Part shown: positions 17,598 to 25,903 of the stretch, piece by piece
How positions within the stretch are numbered: the first letter of the stretch is position 1
How the letters are laid out: each line of letters begins with the position of its first letter
Assembly: GCF_003149085.1 (NCBI RefSeq)
Contig: NZ_QGDT01000001.1
Location: forward strand, 62,001 to 126,000
Length of the DNA stretch: 64,000 nt
From: Dyadobacter jejuensis
Lineage (GTDB): Bacteria > Bacteroidota > Bacteroidia > Cytophagales > Spirosomataceae
Reading direction: 5' to 3'
Translations under genes and position numbers: made by a program
The notes under the pieces: model-generated
Database searches by the model: none
Told to the model about the DNA's origin: nothing
What the model saw: only the letters and a program-made list of their open reading frames with translations

Positions 17598-18284
17598 TTA
17601 ATTTTCCGCAATTCTCTTGTCCCGCATAAAATAACCAATGCCGAAGGTCGAGGCGATTAGAAGGCCGATGGTGAGAAGTTTGCTGGTGAGGCCTTCGTTG
17701 GGGTGATTGAGTAAGTACTCGATGTCCCGTGCTTCGCTTCCTACCCACACCGCCAATATCGTTCGGGGGATCATGCCCATGGTGCCTCCTAGTAAGACTT
17801 GTTTGAAACGAGCTCCGGCAATGGCAAAAAATAGGTTGGTGACTGCAAAGGGTAAGACGGGCGATAATTTGGCGAAGAATATGAGCCTGAGTTGATTCAG
17901 TTTAAACCGTTCCAACATCCGCTCCGCTTTAGGAAAAGCCTTTAAAAGGTAGGGCAAGGTGTGGCTGGTATCGAATACATGCGCTAGGGCGTATACCAAG
18001 GCTATGGCGCCAAGGTTGAGAAATATTAGATAAGGAACCGCGGTGAGTCCCATAAAAAATCCGTAAACTAAGGCCAGAAATGTGGGAGGGGTAAGGGCTA
18101 TGGCTGAAGTGAGGGTGAGTATGGCGGTAATCAGGATCCAGGTACTAGGACTCCATGCCGCCACAACCGACTCTTGCGATATGGCCCAGGCGGTAAGGAA
18201 TGAAGTGGCCAGTAGGGGCACCAAGGTCATGAGAATACTAATGATAAGTGGTGTCGGGATATTTTTGAATGTTAATTTTGCCAA
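17598..18284 (-). CDS. TVP38/TMEM64 (DedA-related VTT domain) membrane protein
   Basis: 228 residues with about five hydrophobic segments. The VTT-domain core is visible in PTFLALVYGFFMGLTAVPYL and FFAKLSPVLPFAVTNLFFAI, with the conserved Arg of MGMIPRTILAVWVGSEA. Homologues of this inner-membrane family are thought to help lipid transbilayer movement or membrane homeostasis. Transcribed alone on the minus strand. The function is a family-level inference. Confidence 0.78.
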   Translation of the reverse strand: MAKLTFKNIPTPLIISILMTLVPLLATSFLTAWAISQESVVAAWSPSTWILITAILTLTSAIALTPPTFLALVYGFFMGLTAVPYLIFLNLGAIALVYALAHVFDTSHTLPYLLKAFPKAERMLERFKLNQLRLIFFAKLSPVLPFAVTNLFFAIAGARFKQVLLGGTMGMIPRTILAVWVGSEARDIEYLLNHPNEGLTSKLLTIGLLIASTFGIGYFMRDKRIAEN

Positions 18285-18710
18285 AACCGGAAGTTGTTAG
18301 GTGCTGCTTTTCTAGGTCAATATCGTTATTAAGGAGCGCACAAAGTACTGTAAAGGGCCAAAGATACCCAAACTAGAGGATAGTATTGATACCCATAAGT
18401 AGGTTAAGCGGTGGCTCTGCTGATATTTGAACCCATGGCTGGCGAGGCTTATAGGTATTTGCCCAACGGCCCCAGCACGCACTGAAGTTGTCTTTTATTC
18501 TATCTGCTTAGCCAGTATTGCGATAAGCGTTTGGAGCTGGGCCGCCTTTGGAGCTTTTCAATGCGCAATAGGGCTATCCATAACCGGGAGTAGCTTGTAG
18601 AGTGCTTAGCCGTTCCCTTCAGCAGAATGAAGTATCGACAGTTGATTCCAAGCTTCAAATCCTGTACTTTTGAAGTCTCAATAAATTGTAACTACTTATT
18701 TAAACTAAAT
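18285..18710. other. intergenic stretch without a recognised gene
   Basis: This 426-bp gap lies between divergent genes. I see no intact ORF, RNA gene or clear remnant. The upstream in-frame extension of the DUF3127 gene (from 18627) lies here and is judged non-coding. Confidence 0.5.
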
Positions 18711-19061
18711 ATGGAATTAACAGGAACCGTTCTAGCCTTGTTGCCTGAAGTGTCGGGTCAGGGTAAAAATGGAACATGGCGCAAGCAGGAGTTCATTTTG
18801 GAAGTCCCTTCGCAATACCCTAAAAAAGTATGTATTTCCTTATGGGGTGACAGAATTGACCAAGCTGGGTTGCAGGTGAACGACACCGTCACTGCTTCTA
18901 TAGACATAGAAAGCAGAGAGTACAACTCGCGGTGGTATACCGAAGTGAAAGCCTGGAAAGTAGAAAAAAGTGGCGGTAGCCAGCCAGCCAGTTCAGGTGG
19001 AGCGCCTATCCCCCCCGTAACAACCTTTACAGAGGATGAGTCGGACGATCTCCCCTTCTAA
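18711..19061 (+). CDS. DUF3127 domain protein (OB-fold-like, SSB-related)
   Basis: 116 residues matching DUF3127, a small beta-rich domain that resembles single-strand DNA-binding OB folds and is frequent in Bacteroidota. The core is ELTGTVLALLPEVSG, then WRKQEFILEVPSQYPKKVCI and a VEIESREYNSRWYTEVKAWK-like stretch. The acidic C-terminal tail (TFTEDESDDLPF) ends much like SSB tails (DDxPF), suggesting protein docking. I chose the ATG at 18711 over the upstream in-frame start, since the family begins with MELTG. Biological role unknown. Confidence 0.82.
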   Translation: MELTGTVLALLPEVSGQGKNGTWRKQEFILEVPSQYPKKVCISLWGDRIDQAGLQVNDTVTASIDIESREYNSRWYTEVKAWKVEKSGGSQPASSGGAPIPPVTTFTEDESDDLPF

Positions 19062-19109
19062 AAACTATTGCAGGTCTATGGCCTGCAATACTCTTTTTCC
19101 TCCCTATCC

Positions 19110-19757
19110 TTACCGGGTGGCGGGCATTACCGAGAAATGATCGATCATTTCTTGGGGATGAACGTCCAAGACCCTAGCCAGTACCATGACCACCAGGGTG
19201 TTCGAAGCAATTTTACGCGGTATGCCTGCGAATGCCGCGAACAGATCGACCGTTACCGTAGGCCTGGTGTCCAATAGTTGCATGAGTTTTTGCTCTTTTT
19301 CCCCATACCTAAAACGGATGTCGTTGTTTTTTCGGCGACGACGCATAATTTCTTTCATTTCACGACTGGCCTGAATGGACTTGTCGGCCACCCTCACGTA
19401 GGCCTTCCGCTCTCCTTTTTCGTCGAGGACGTAATGTGGCTTGTCGTCACTTTTGGGGATGTGTAGCACGAGTACCTCCCTGTCGGGACTGATGGGGACG
19501 CGCTCACTTCGGAAATGTAGGGGCGGCTGAATCAGCTTGTCGATGGCCCTGGAGAGGATGAATTCGTCTTCAGCAATGTCTTTGAGTCCTTTAATGCGCA
19601 TATCGTCCCCCACACCGACCATCAACTTGCCGCCTTGCGAATTAGCAAAAGCGACGATCTCTCGAACAATTTTTTCGGGGTGACTGGACTTTAACTTAAA
19701 CTCCAAGTTTTGACCCTCCCCCTTTTTGACCAGTTCTTTTAATAATCGAAGTTCCAT
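19110..19757 (-). CDS. AlbA_2/Schlafen-type putative nucleic-acid-binding protein
   Basis: 215 residues. The N-terminal 130 residues form an AlbA_2 (Schlafen-like) domain, with the characteristic GEGQNLEFKLKSSHPEKIVR and AFANSQGGKLMVGVGDD stretches. The C-terminal part holds a predicted winged-helix-like region (LFAAFAGIPRKIASNTLVVM). Proteins of this group are thought to bind DNA or RNA and often act as regulators. It converges with the DUF3127 gene, 48 bp apart. Target unknown. Confidence 0.8.
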   Translation of the reverse strand: MELRLLKELVKKGEGQNLEFKLKSSHPEKIVREIVAFANSQGGKLMVGVGDDMRIKGLKDIAEDEFILSRAIDKLIQPPLHFRSERVPISPDREVLVLHIPKSDDKPHYVLDEKGERKAYVRVADKSIQASREMKEIMRRRRKNNDIRFRYGEKEQKLMQLLDTRPTVTVDLFAAFAGIPRKIASNTLVVMVLARVLDVHPQEMIDHFSVMPATR

Positions 19758-19915
19758 TGGTATAAATGGATAAAAATCCGGGTTTTAAGGTGACTAAAAT
19801 CCGTAATCCAACGCCTAAAGACTTACATTTATAATCAACAAGATACTTTTTTTTGACTTAAAATAAAATTTATTGCAGGAGGTTTCTAGAAATTTATGCG
19901 CTTATAACGCAGAAA

Positions 19916-19933
19916 CGGCACCGATTGGTGCCG
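19916..19933 (-). terminator. hairpin after the DUF2795 gene
   Basis: A 7-bp perfect stem (CGGCACC / GGTGCCG) with a 4-nt loop lies 8 bp after the stop codon on the minus strand. It is followed by only a short T-rich stretch, so it is a modest terminator candidate. Confidence 0.5.
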
Positions 19934-19940
19934 CTGAGTT

Positions 19941-20162
19941 TCAATATTCGTCTTCATTAAAGAAGAAGTCGTCTTTGGTCGGATAATCCGGCCAAATTTC
20001 CTCAATGCTTTCGTAAGGTTGACCGTCATCCTCAAGTTCCTGAAGGTTTTCTACTACCTCCAAGGGAGCACCTGTTCTAATTGCAAAGTCAATTAGCTCG
20101 TCTTTCGAAGCTGGCCAAGGAGCATCCTCAAGATATGATGCAAGTTCGAGTGTCCAGTACAT
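19941..20162 (-). CDS. DUF2795 domain protein
   Basis: A 73-residue acidic protein. The sequence LASYLEDAPWPASKDELIDF followed by AIRTGAPLEVVENLQELEDDG and an acidic, aromatic tail is the DUF2795 family as found in Bacteroidota. It is a small helical domain of unknown function. A TAnnTTTG element lies on the minus strand at 20213-20206 (TACTTTTG), about 45 bp upstream. The gene is monocistronic. Confidence 0.82.
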   Translation of the reverse strand: MYWTLELASYLEDAPWPASKDELIDFAIRTGAPLEVVENLQELEDDGQPYESIEEIWPDYPTKDDFFFNEDEY

Positions 20163-20525
20163 ATTATTTAGCCTATTAAAGAGTTACTTACTGATTTTAG
20201 GAGTGCAAAAGTAAAAAAAATTGCATCCTTTAATAGTGTCTAACCAAAAAAAATGAAAATAATTGCATTAAAAAACGTTGATTTTTTTCAATTTTTATAA
20301 CTGTCTATTTTTCAGGGTCTTGTATGGCTATTTTTTACAAAAAAATATTTCATTTTAGCTGGGGAGTTATCCTGGAAGATAGAATGAGGGCATTCGTGTA
20401 GGATCCTGACCGATCAACTTCGGGCCGTTGTGCCTCTAGCCTTTATTAGAGACGCTTTTTCTTCGTGTGCACAAAATATTTATTCATCTTTGTATTTATC
20501 CCAATATCATTAATTTTTTACGATT
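20163..20525. promoter_or_regulatory. AT-rich intergenic region with promoters for two divergent genes
   Basis: A TACTTTTG box on the minus strand (20213-20206) serves the DUF2795 gene. On the plus strand CATCTTTG at 20485-20492, one base off TAnnTTTG, lies 34 bp before cutC. The stretch 20220-20370 is very A+T rich with no ORF. No other element is recognised. Confidence 0.4.
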
Positions 20526-21260
20526 ATGACCATCGAAATCTGTGCTTATTCACTAGAGTCTTGTTTTAATGCACAAGAAGGAGGAGCCGGAAGAATAGAA
20601 CTTTGTGCAGGCCTAGGCGAAGGAGGTACTACCCCAAGTGCCGGACTTATTGAGCTCGTTCGGCAGTATATCCATCTTCCCATCTATGTGATGATAAGGC
20701 CTAGAGGCGGTGATTTTGTTTATGATGTATTCGAGGAGGAGATTATGCGTAAAGATATTGTAATGGCTAAGAGCCTAGGAGCCGACGGGGTGGTGCTCGG
20801 GATTTTACAGTCCGACGGACGAGTGGACGTTGCCCGCACGCGGTCGTTAGTAGAGCTGGCCAGCCCCATGAAAGTTACCTTCCACAGGGCTTTCGACCTT
20901 ACCCCTGACCCGCTCAAGGCCTTGGACGATGTGATCGCCACTGGCGCAGCGCGTATCCTTACTTCGGGACTTCATACAACTGCCGTAGAAGGTATTGAAG
21001 TATTGAAATCCCTCGCTAAGGCAGCTACGGGTAAAATTGAAATTATGGCTGGGGCAGGGGTTAACGATCAGAATGCCTCGGCCCTTAAAGAGGCTGGCGT
21101 ACACGCTTTACACCTCACGGCCAAAGCGTTTAGACCAGGACGTCAAAAGTATTTTTCTGCTCAGGTATCTATGGCTGGAGAGGTGCCCGACGAACGCTCG
21201 GTGATGTACAGCGATCTCGCCCAAATTGAGTCCATTGTAAGAGTAGTTTCGGCTGAATAG
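20526..21260 (+). CDS. cutC: CutC family protein
   Basis: 244 residues with the CutC TIM-barrel pattern from the very start: EICAYSLESCFNAQEGGAGR, IELCAGLGEGGTTPS, VMIRPRGGDF and the conserved TFHRAFD (about residue 119). CutC proteins are cytoplasmic and have been linked to copper tolerance, although a direct copper role is debated. The start is fixed by the ATG followed at once by the family N-terminus. A probable promoter -7 box lies 34 bp upstream. A penicillin-acylase-like gene follows 42 bp downstream and may share the transcript. Confidence 0.9.
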   Translation: MTIEICAYSLESCFNAQEGGAGRIELCAGLGEGGTTPSAGLIELVRQYIHLPIYVMIRPRGGDFVYDVFEEEIMRKDIVMAKSLGADGVVLGILQSDGRVDVARTRSLVELASPMKVTFHRAFDLTPDPLKALDDVIATGAARILTSGLHTTAVEGIEVLKSLAKAATGKIEIMAGAGVNDQNASALKEAGVHALHLTAKAFRPGRQKYFSAQVSMAGEVPDERSVMYSDLAQIESIVRVVSAE

Positions 21261-21302
21261 CCCTTTTAAAAATAGATAATCTACCCTATAAGCCTTTGGT
21301 AT

Positions 21303-23759
21303 ATGAAACTTATAAAAGCCATCTTGTCAGTGGGTTTGGCCGGCTCGTTGTTTTTTGTGCTCAGTAGGCCCCTAGGCCCGGCTCCGGCCCTAGGCAACTT
21401 TTTAAGCCCTTTCACCGGCTTCTGGCAGAATTGGGAGCGCAGCTATCAAAAGGGTGAACAGGTACATATAAGCTCCGACAGCCTGCGTGAGCAGGTGGTC
21501 GTACGGTACGACGATATGGGGGTTCCTCATATCTTCGCCAATAATGATTTTGACTTGTTCTTTGCACAAGGCTACGTTACCGCTAAGGATAGGCTGTGGC
21601 AAATGGACCTTCAAACACGTGCGGCCTCTGGCCGGCTGTCGGAGGTGCTGGGGCCGGCTACTGTGAAGCTCGATGAGAAAAACAGGCGTATGGGCATGAA
21701 TTTTGGTGCCGAAAGTAATTTTAAGGTAGCCATGAGCGATCCACGCTCCAGGGAGGCTCTGTTAGGCTATGCTGCGGGGATCAACGCCTATATCGATCAA
21801 CTGAGCCCTAAAGAATATCCGGTAGAATACAAGTTGCTAGGCTATGCTCCCGAGCATTGGAAGCCCATATATACCATGTATATGTTAGAGCAGATGACGC
21901 TGACTCTGGCCGGCAGGTCCGACGACCTGAAAATGTCGAATGTATTGAAAACCTATGGAAAGGAGGTCCTGGAAAACCTGTTTCCCGATTATCCTATGTT
22001 CCAGGAAAGTCCCATTATCCCGGTAGGGACCCCCTGGGATTTTAAGCGGCTCCCCACTCCCATTCCTACCCCGCAGCTTACTGAGGCCGATACCCTGGCC
22101 GAAATTCGCGCTGAGGCCCAACCCTTGGGGGCCATGGAACCCAAAATTGAAGGGGTGGGTAGTAATAACTGGGCTATAGGAGCCGAAAAGTCGTTAACAG
22201 GCTACCCTATTCTGGCCAACGACCCTCATTTGGAGTTGACATTGCCGTCGATTTGGTATCAGGTGCAGCTGCATGGACCCACGATGAACGTCTATGGGGT
22301 TTCCTTGCCTGGGGTTCCAAGCGTGATTATTGGCTTCAACAAGGACGTCGCCTGGGGAGTCACCAATGTGGACGCCGATGTTTTCGATTATTATAAAATT
22401 CGCTTTAAAGATGCTACTCAGTCGCTCTATTGGCACGATAACCAATGGAAACAGACCGTCACTAGAGAGGAGCCTATAGCTGTGAAAGGGGAGTCCGAAC
22501 CACGGATGCTCAAGGTAGTATACACCCACCACGGACCGGTCTTTAGTGAAAATGATAGTCTGGGAAATACCAATTATTTTGCTACTCGCTGGATAGGTAG
22601 AGAAGCGGGTAATAGTTTCTTGACTTTCTATGAGCTGAATGCTGCTAAGAACTATGACGATTACCGCAGCGCCTTGTCGCATTACGTGGGGCCAGGACAG
22701 AACTTTATCTTTGCTGATAATCATAAGGATATTGCTATTACGGTTAATGGCAAGTTTCCCCTCAAATATAAGGATCAGGGCAAGTTTGTTTTGGATGGTA
22801 CCAACCCTACCGACGACTGGAACGATTGGATTCCTTTCGAACAAAACCCCTATGTAAAGAATCCTCCCCGGGGCTTTGTAAGCTCGGCCAACCAGTCGTC
22901 TACGGATCCTAGCTACCCTTATTATATCAATTGGGAGTTCGCTCCATCGGAACGCGGTATTCGAATCAACGAACGTTTGCAAATGATGCGTGGTGCCACC
23001 GCCGACAGCCTGAGGATGTTACAAAATGATAATTATAGTGTCTTAGCGCGCTCTATTCTACCTCGTTTACTATCTGTTTTGAAGAATCACCCGGGAACTT
23101 CCTCTCAAAAAGCGGCTGAAAATACATTAGCATCATGGGACTATATCAATAGCGCGGAGTCCTTGGGGGCCACTATTTTCGAAAACTGGATCGTGCAGCT
23201 TCAAGCGGCCATCTGGGAGGATGAGTTTAGGAATCAGCCTTTGCCACTACGTAGCCCCAGCCGTGATAGAACGATCTATATGCTGCTTAATGAGCCAGAA
23301 GCTCCTTGGTTCGACGATAAGCGTACGCCCGATGTGGAAAGTATGGAGGATATTGTGATCAGGAGTTATATCGCGACCATCAATGACCTTACCAAGCGCT
23401 ATGGGGCTTTGAGCCCGGCTTGGGCCTGGTGGAAGGTGAAGGGCACGGAAATAAGACATTTGAGCAGACAAATAAAACCTTTCAACTCAGGGGCCCTCCA
23501 GACGGGTGGTGGATCCAGCATCGTCAATGCCATTACAAGCACCCATGGGCCTAGTTGGCGCATGGTGGTGGAGCTAGGTCCTAAGCCTGTTGCCTATGGA
23601 ATATACCCCGGGGGGCAGTCGGGCAATCCTGGAAGTCCCTATTACCTCAATTTATTGGAGAAATGGGAGCACGGAGAGCTGAATAGACTGTTATTTTTGG
23701 AGTCGGAGCAGCAACAGGATGAACGACTCACAGAGAGTATCATTTTTAACAAAAAATAA
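21303..23759 (+). CDS. penicillin acylase family Ntn-hydrolase
   Basis: An 818-residue precursor with an N-terminal signal or anchor (AILSVGLAGSLFFVLSRPLG). The alpha-chain region carries VRYDDMGVPHIFANNDFDLF and AQGYVTAKDRLWQMDLQTR. The self-cleavage site is GVG|SNNWAIG with S287 as the new N-terminal nucleophile of the beta chain, and NDPHLELTLPSIWYQ follows as in the family. These enzymes are periplasmic, cut an internal spacer and hydrolyse amide bonds, including acyl-homoserine lactones and beta-lactam side chains. The true substrate here is unknown. A small membrane protein starts 1 bp after the stop. Confidence 0.92.
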   Translation: MKLIKAILSVGLAGSLFFVLSRPLGPAPALGNFLSPFTGFWQNWERSYQKGEQVHISSDSLREQVVVRYDDMGVPHIFANNDFDLFFAQGYVTAKDRLWQMDLQTRAASGRLSEVLGPATVKLDEKNRRMGMNFGAESNFKVAMSDPRSREALLGYAAGINAYIDQLSPKEYPVEYKLLGYAPEHWKPIYTMYMLEQMTLTLAGRSDDLKMSNVLKTYGKEVLENLFPDYPMFQESPIIPVGTPWDFKRLPTPIPTPQLTEADTLAEIRAEAQPLGAMEPKIEGVGSNNWAIGAEKSLTGYPILANDPHLELTLPSIWYQVQLHGPTMNVYGVSLPGVPSVIIGFNKDVAWGVTNVDADVFDYYKIRFKDATQSLYWHDNQWKQTVTREEPIAVKGESEPRMLKVVYTHHGPVFSENDSLGNTNYFATRWIGREAGNSFLTFYELNAAKNYDDYRSALSHYVGPGQNFIFADNHKDIAITVNGKFPLKYKDQGKFVLDGTNPTDDWNDWIPFEQNPYVKNPPRGFVSSANQSSTDPSYPYYINWEFAPSERGIRINERLQMMRGATADSLRMLQNDNYSVLARSILPRLLSVLKNHPGTSSQKAAENTLASWDYINSAESLGATIFENWIVQLQAAIWEDEFRNQPLPLRSPSRDRTIYMLLNEPEAPWFDDKRTPDVESMEDIVIRSYIATINDLTKRYGALSPAWAWWKVKGTEIRHLSRQIKPFNSGALQTGGGSSIVNAITSTHGPSWRMVVELGPKPVAYGIYPGGQSGNPGSPYYLNLLEKWEHGELNRLLFLESEQQQDERLTESIIFNKK

Positions 23760-23760
23760 T

Positions 23761-24120
23761 ATGCAGGGAATTATCAATTTTTTTGTGGTATTCATTTTGG
23801 CCTTGGTAGGCCAATTGCTGGCTCCCTGGTGGATGATCGCCTTGGTGCCCTTTGCCGTTCAGTTTTGGCGGCCCGTTGGGTTTTTGCCTTCCTTTCTGAG
23901 TAGCTTTTTGGGGATTGCCCTATTGTGGCTAGGCTATGGCTGGTACCAGCATAGCGAATCGGCCGGAATCCTGTCGGAACGTATGGCGCAGGTATTTAGC
24001 CTGCCCAATGCCCCTGCACTGTTGGCAATAACGGTACTGGTGGGTGGACTGATGGGGGGGCTTGCTGGATTGGCCGGATTCTCCGTAAAAAATATCTTTA
24101 TGGCCGATTCTTCCCGGTAG
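23761..24120 (+). CDS. small membrane protein of unknown function
   Basis: About 119 residues with three or four hydrophobic segments (IINFFVVFILALVGQLLAPW, then FVQ/FLPSFLSSFLGIALLWLG and LLAITVLVGGLMGGLAGLAG). I start at the ATG at 23761, one base after the acylase stop, rather than the in-frame ATG at 23719, because hydrophobic character begins here. The tight spacing suggests translational coupling to the acylase gene. It is not recognised as a named family. Confidence 0.7.
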   Translation: MQGIINFFVVFILALVGQLLAPWWMIALVPFAVQFWRPVGFLPSFLSSFLGIALLWLGYGWYQHSESAGILSERMAQVFSLPNAPALLAITVLVGGLMGGLAGLAGFSVKNIFMADSSR

Positions 24121-24221
24121 AGTCCAGCCAGAAAATCAACAATTTAGCTATAGATACAAAAAATTGTAGGGCATAAATAACCCTGAAACGGAGGTATCCC
24201 TTTTTTATTGGGGAGAATCCT

Positions 24222-24229
24222 TATATTTG
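24222..24229 (+). promoter_or_regulatory. -7 promoter box of the OmpH-like gene
   Basis: TATATTTG fits TAnnTTTG exactly. Transcription would begin near 24236. The upstream TTG at 24227, an alternative start in the same frame, would lie inside the promoter and upstream of the transcript, which argues for the GTG at 24263. Confidence 0.6.
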
Positions 24230-24262
24230 CCGCTCTTTGTAAAACAAAACCTTATTAAAAAC

Positions 24263-24880
24263 GTGAACAACAATACTTCCTTAATCTGGAACATCGTATT
24301 AACCCTAGCCGTGGCGGTGTTATTTTTCTTACATTTTTCAAGCAAGCCCAGTGCAGGCAGCGTAACGGATGGTGGTGTAGTGGCCGGACGTAAGACGGTG
24401 TATGTTCAGGTGGACTCACTTTTACTTAATTACGATTTCTTTAAAGACACTAAAAAGGAGCTTGAGAATAAGAATTTCCAACTAGAAAATGAATTAAATC
24501 AAAAAGGACGTTCTCTTCAGAATGAAGTAGCCTTCTTCCAAAAGAAAGCCCAGACGATGACTCCCGATCAGGCGCGTTCGACGGAGGCTCAATTGATGAA
24601 AAAGCAGCAAGACCTTATTGCTTATCGCGATCAGGCGGCTCAGGGATTGGCTCAAGAAGAAGCCCTTAAAAATGAAGAGCTTTATAAAAATATCCGTACT
24701 TATATCGAAAAATACAATAAGGATAATGGGTATGAGTATGTATTGGGCTATTCGTTGGGTGGTGGAATACTCTTCGCTAATCCCGACTTGGACGTATCTA
24801 AGAAGATTATCGAAGGCCTAAACAAGGAGTATGCTGCCAAAGACAAGCCAGCGGCTGCCGATACGACTTCGAAGAAATAA
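24263..24880 (+). CDS. OmpH/Skp-like periplasmic chaperone
   Basis: About 205 residues. An N-terminal membrane segment (SLIWNIVLTLAVAVLFFLHF) precedes a region starting KTVYVQVDSLLLNYDFFKDT and a long coiled-coil (residues about 65-140, heptad-rich with ENKNFQLENELNQKGRSLQN). A beta strand and GGGILFANPDLDVSKKIIEG follow, as in OmpH. Skp-like trimers hold unfolded outer-membrane proteins in the periplasm. A GTG start is chosen because the -7 box at 24222-24229 overlaps the longer reading. A terminator follows the gene. Confidence 0.85.
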   Translation: MNNNTSLIWNIVLTLAVAVLFFLHFSSKPSAGSVTDGGVVAGRKTVYVQVDSLLLNYDFFKDTKKELENKNFQLENELNQKGRSLQNEVAFFQKKAQTMTPDQARSTEAQLMKKQQDLIAYRDQAAQGLAQEEALKNEELYKNIRTYIEKYNKDNGYEYVLGYSLGGGILFANPDLDVSKKIIEGLNKEYAAKDKPAAADTTSKK

Positions 24881-24901
24881 TTTATCGTTTCGATATCTAA
24901 T

Positions 24902-24937
24902 AAAAGGGACCAATACCTAGGCGTATTGGTCCTTTTT
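24902..24937 (+). terminator. rho-independent terminator of the OmpH-like gene
   Basis: A 15-bp stem (AAAAGGGACCAATAC with GTATTGGTCCTTTTT, one wobble pair) has a 6-nt loop and ends in T5. It lies 21 bp after the stop. Confidence 0.85.
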
Positions 24938-25002
24938 ATTGGCTGTTGGTCCCGCCTCCTCTATCGCTGGGTTGCGAGGGGGGCAGTATACCGGAGAACA
25001 CA

Positions 25003-25033
25003 AAAAAGGCTGCCTTTGTGAGACAGCCTTTTT
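25003..25033 (-). terminator. terminator of the sdhCAB operon
   Basis: A perfect 10-bp stem (AAAAAGGCTG / CAGCCTTTTT) has a T-run on the minus-strand side, just after the sdhB stop codon. Confidence 0.8.
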
Positions 25034-25056
25034 CGATGATGACTAAAAGAATACGA

Positions 25057-25824
25057 TTAAACGTTCGTAGACGATAGCTTGGCGCCGAGATACTCCCGGT
25101 TCATCCGTGCAATATTGTCGAAGGTGATTCCTTTGGGGCATTCGGCAGAGCAAGCACCCGTATTGGTACAAGCGCCAAATCCTTCGGAGTCCATTTGGGC
25201 TACCATCTTCTCTGCTCTGATTTTTCTTTCGGCCTGTCCCTGAGGTAAGAGGGCCAGCTGAGATATTTTGGCAGAAACGAAAAGCATGGCGGAGGCATTC
25301 TTACATGCCGCTACACAAGCACCACAACCAATACAAGCCGCCGCTGCAAAAGCGTCGTCAGCAGCTTCTTTGGGGATGGGTAGGTTGTTGGCATCCTGCG
25401 CGTTTCCGGTATTGACCGAAACGAACCCACCCGCAGCCATAATTCGGTCGAAAGCGTCGCGTGCCACAACCAAATCCTTGATGACGGGGAAAGAACCGGC
25501 TCTCCAGGGTTCTACCACAATGGTGTCACCATCTTTAAAAGAGCGCATATGCAGCTGGCATGTGGTTACTCCTTGCAAAGGGCCGTGAGGTTGGCCATTG
25601 ATATGCATAGAACACATTCCGCAAATACCCTCCCGGCAGTCGTGATCGAAGGCAACAGGCTCTTGCTTGGCCTCTACCAACTGCTCGTTTAGTACGTCAA
25701 ACATTTCTAGAAAGGACATATCCGGAGAGATGCCTTCCAATTGATAGTTCTCAAAACCACCTTCTGTATTACTATTGCTTTGTCTCCACACTTTCAATGT
25801 AAGACGCATGTTACCTTCACTCAT
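25057..25824 (-). CDS. sdhB: succinate dehydrogenase/fumarate reductase iron-sulfur subunit
   Basis: 255 residues. The 2Fe-2S ferredoxin-type cluster ligands are in CREGICGMC with a later Cys (TTCQLH), and the 4Fe-4S and 3Fe-4S ligands in [11 protein letters not shown] and [15 protein letters not shown]. This is the electron-wire subunit of complex II, moving electrons from FAD in SdhA to the haem membrane subunit. It is the last gene of a three-gene operon in the order C-A-B, 79 bp after sdhA. A three-gene set with a single membrane subunit is the type B architecture of Bacteroidota. Confidence 0.95.
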   Translation of the reverse strand: MSEGNMRLTLKVWRQSNSNTEGGFENYQLEGISPDMSFLEMFDVLNEQLVEAKQEPVAFDHDCREGICGMCSMHINGQPHGPLQGVTTCQLHMRSFKDGDTIVVEPWRAGSFPVIKDLVVARDAFDRIMAAGGFVSVNTGNAQDANNLPIPKEAADDAFAAAACIGCGACVAACKNASAMLFVSAKISQLALLPQGQAERKIRAEKMVAQMDSEGFGACTNTGACSAECPKGITFDNIARMNREYLGAKLSSTNV

Positions 25825-25903
25825 TGTTGTAATAGTTAATGATTATCAATTAACTGTATATATATTGGCCCGATTGCAAAGAATAGGGTCGTTTAAATCA
25901 GCC